From: Chloroflexi bacterium UBA6077
Lineage (GTDB): Bacteria > Chloroflexota > UBA6077
Length of the DNA: 6,463 bases
NCBI GenBank assembly: GCA_002436065.1
Contig: DIXP01000060.1
Location: 1 to 6,463, forward strand
Reading direction: 5' to 3'
Shown here: positions 4,918-6,463 of the stretch, one piece after another
How positions within the stretch are numbered: the stretch's first letter is position 1
Layout: the number at the start of each line of letters is the position of its first letter
Program-made: the position numbers and the translations under genes
The notes under the pieces: generated by a model
The model's input: only the letters and a program-made list of their open reading frames with translations
What the model was told of the DNA's origin: nothing
Databases searched by the model: none

Positions 4918-6267
4918 ATGACGAAGCTTCGCGCCTCCAGCAATACCCGCGATAACCTCGCCACCATCTTGATCCTCTGGGTCATCGTGGCGGCAGGGGT
5001 GGCCTTTGCCTCCGGCTATGCCCTGGGAGTGCCCCCCTGGAACAACCCGGACGAGCCCGCCCACTTCAACTACATCCGCCACATCGCCACCACGGGGCAG
5101 CTACCGGAGCTGAAGCCCGGAGACTGGGATGCCCAGCTGCTGGAGCGGTTGAAGACGGCCAAGTTCCCCCCATCCGAGCCGGTGGACTCCATCGCCTACG
5201 AGAGCCACCAGCCGCCCCTCTACTACCTGCTGGCATCGCCGATCCTCAACGCCACCGGCCGTTTTCCCCTGCAGGAGCAGGTGGGGGCGCTGCGACTCTT
5301 CTCTGTAGTCCTCTCTGGAATCACCGTCCTGCTGGCCTTCTTCGGCGTGCGCACCCTCTTCCCCCAGGACCGGTCGCTTCAGCTCGGAGTGGCCGGCTTC
5401 GTCGCCTTCCTGCCGATGCGCAGCGCCGTCGCGGGCAGCATCAGCAACGACGCCCTCGCGGAGTGCGTGGCCACGCTGCTGATCCTCACGATGCTCTGGG
5501 TCACCAACCGCGGCTTCGGGCGGAGGCAGGCCATCCTGCTTGGGCTGCTGATCGGTGCCGCCCTCCTGACGAAGATGACCCTCTACCTGCTGCTGCCCCT
5601 GGCGCTGGCGGCCGCGCTCTTCGCCCCTCCAGGGAAGGGGGCCAAGAACCAGGCTGTCTCCAGCCGACTCAAGCTGGTAGGCATCGCCCTGGTCATCGCC
5701 CTGGTCATCGCCGGTTGGTGGTTCGTCCGAAACGGCATGCTGTATGGCCCCACTGACATCTTTGGCTGGCAGCGCCACGACCAGGTGGTGGTGGGGCAGC
5801 CCCGGTTCGAGCGGCTGGACGGCGCGACCCTCTCCTACCTGGCCACCACCCTCTTCAAGAGCTTCTGGGGACAGTTCGGCTGGATGGGGATCCTGCTCGA
5901 CGAGCGACTCTACTTCGTCCTGATGCTGGTGTCGAGCCTCGCGGCGTTCGGCCTCGCCCTCTTTTCCGTCAGGGTCGTGCTCTCCAAGGGTTTCCTCAGC
6001 CCCCAGCAGAAGGCATCCCTGGCGCTGATGGCGCTTGCCCTTCTGGCCGTGCTCGGCCAGGTGGGGCTGTACAACCTCTCCTTCATCCAGGCCCAGGGCC
6101 GCTACCTCTATCCCGCCCTGCTCCCCATCACCCTCCTCTTCATCCTTGGCCTCCGGGAGCTCCTGGCCCCCGTCCACGCCAGGCTGCTGCTAACCCTCTC
6201 CGTGGCCTCCCTCGCCCTGCTGGACTACGTCTGCCTCGCTCGCTACGTGCTCCCCTACTTCAGGTAG
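4918..6267 (+). CDS. Polytopic membrane protein, DUF2142/GT-C glycosyltransferase-like
   Basis: The 449-residue product is very hydrophobic, with about 11-12 predicted membrane segments (for example 14-37, 126-147, 156-175, 183-198, 204-240, 252-269, 331-352, 366-388, 397-411, 421-440). The first outer loop holds PPWNNPDEPAHFNYI (39-53); its D45-E46 pair is placed like the catalytic acid of GT-C transferases. SHQPPLYYLL, GSISNDALAE (around 174-182) and QAQGRYLYPALLPI (391-404) are the other conserved stretches of the DUF2142 family, related to PMT/ArnT-type enzymes. Such proteins are thought to move a sugar from polyprenyl-phosphate to an acceptor on the outer membrane face; acceptor and exact reaction are unknown here. 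The polyprenyl-phosphate sugar synthase two genes upstream would suit as donor supplier. ATG 4918 follows a weak AGAG six bases upstream, close to the strong hairpin. A 12-base tandem repeat within it (5683-5712) encodes IALVIALVIA of one membrane helix. Confidence 0.82.
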   Translation: MTKLRASSNTRDNLATILILWVIVAAGVAFASGYALGVPPWNNPDEPAHFNYIRHIATTGQLPELKPGDWDAQLLERLKTAKFPPSEPVDSIAYESHQPPLYYLLASPILNATGRFPLQEQVGALRLFSVVLSGITVLLAFFGVRTLFPQDRSLQLGVAGFVAFLPMRSAVAGSISNDALAECVATLLILTMLWVTNRGFGRRQAILLGLLIGAALLTKMTLYLLLPLALAAALFAPPGKGAKNQAVSSRLKLVGIALVIALVIAGWWFVRNGMLYGPTDIFGWQRHDQVVVGQPRFERLDGATLSYLATTLFKSFWGQFGWMGILLDERLYFVLMLVSSLAAFGLALFSVRVVLSKGFLSPQQKASLALMALALLAVLGQVGLYNLSFIQAQGRYLYPALLPITLLFILGLRELLAPVHARLLLTLSVASLALLDYVCLARYVLPYFR

Positions 6268-6463
6268 CAATCACCTACACTACAAAGGCTTTTCGCGGCC
6301 TTGTGTGATGCCTCGGCCGTAATGGTCGCTAACAAATAAACCTGACAGTAGCCCGAGGAGGGCGAAGCTCCTGCCCGGGAGGGCGAAGCTCCTGCTGAGC
6401 CGTCCAGTAGGGGGAGCAGGCGACAGACTCCAACAGGTGGCTCGCCAGGAGGCTCGCCCTCCC
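6268..6463. other. Gene-free window end with short repeats
   Basis: No coding frame with recognisable content is present after the membrane-protein gene. A weak 5-bp stem (AAGGC/GCCTT, 6285-6302) with no T-run follows its stop; I do not call it a terminator. The stretch from about 6357 to the edge is repeat-rich (see the separate entry). The next gene must lie beyond the window. Confidence 0.5.
6357..6463. repeat. Short direct and inverted repeats, truncated by the window edge
   Basis: GGAGGGCGAAGCTCCTGC occurs at 6357-6374 and again at 6378-6395, exact copies with a 21-base period. A related inverted copy, matching 14 of 16 bases, ends the window (6448-6463). GGCTCGCC appears twice 12 bases apart (6439-6446, 6451-6458). 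Each unit has GGAG/CTCC ends and can fold. The arrangement suggests an intergenic repeat family or a larger hairpin continuing past the edge. Confidence 0.65.

Noticed and set aside
5101..6177. A 358-residue minus-strand open frame inside the membrane protein gene
   Set aside because: It is the reverse-complement shadow of hydrophobic codons, rich in Glu, Gln and Gly; no motif seen.
6284..6303. Intrinsic terminator after the membrane-protein gene
   Set aside because: The stem is only 5 bp with an 8-base loop and no following T-run.
6357..6463. CRISPR array
   Set aside because: The repeats are 18 bases with 3 bases between them, with no spacers of normal length and no cas gene in the window.

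Overview
The window is GC-rich chromosomal DNA with four plus-strand host genes downstream of a minus-strand insertion sequence. The gene content points to a GC-rich environmental bacterium. The archaeal-like QFSTS version of the methionyl-tRNA synthetase signature and the DUF2142/GT-C membrane protein would suit Chloroflexota or a neighbouring phylum. That placement is an inference from protein style; no taxonomic marker was searched.

Layout. 25-935 is an apparently complete IS5-family element: 17-bp terminal inverted repeats (16/17 identical), a TAA direct repeat on each side, and a transposase split into orfA and orfB at a G7A4 run. 939-1180 has no convincing gene but contains nested complementary stems. 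A sigma-70-like promoter (TTGACC, 18-bp spacer, TATACT) at 1181-1210 precedes a leader of about 165 nt with a perfect 14-bp palindrome. The leader leads into a GT2 glycosyltransferase (1381-2358). This gene overlaps by one base a second GT2 enzyme of the polyprenyl/dolichyl-phosphate glucosyltransferase type (2358-3119). A REP-like pair of inverted G/C-rich hairpins (3131-3226) fills the gap before metG (3246-4880). A perfect 17-bp hairpin covers the end of metG, and ten bases later starts a multi-spanning GT-C-like membrane protein (4918-6267). The last 196 bases hold short direct and inverted repeats that run off the window.

How the genes may work together. The first GT2 would add sugars to a lipid-linked or surface glycan on the cytoplasmic face. 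The second would charge a polyprenyl phosphate with a hexose. The GT-C-like protein could use that lipid-linked sugar on the outer face of the membrane. This is a plausible surface-glycosylation set interrupted by the housekeeping gene metG; the link is inferred from family and neighbourhood. I see no clearly novel defence or mobile system. The items most worth a second look are the structured region 961-1140, the IS frame change, the hairpin repeats, and the lipid-sugar/GT-C pairing.
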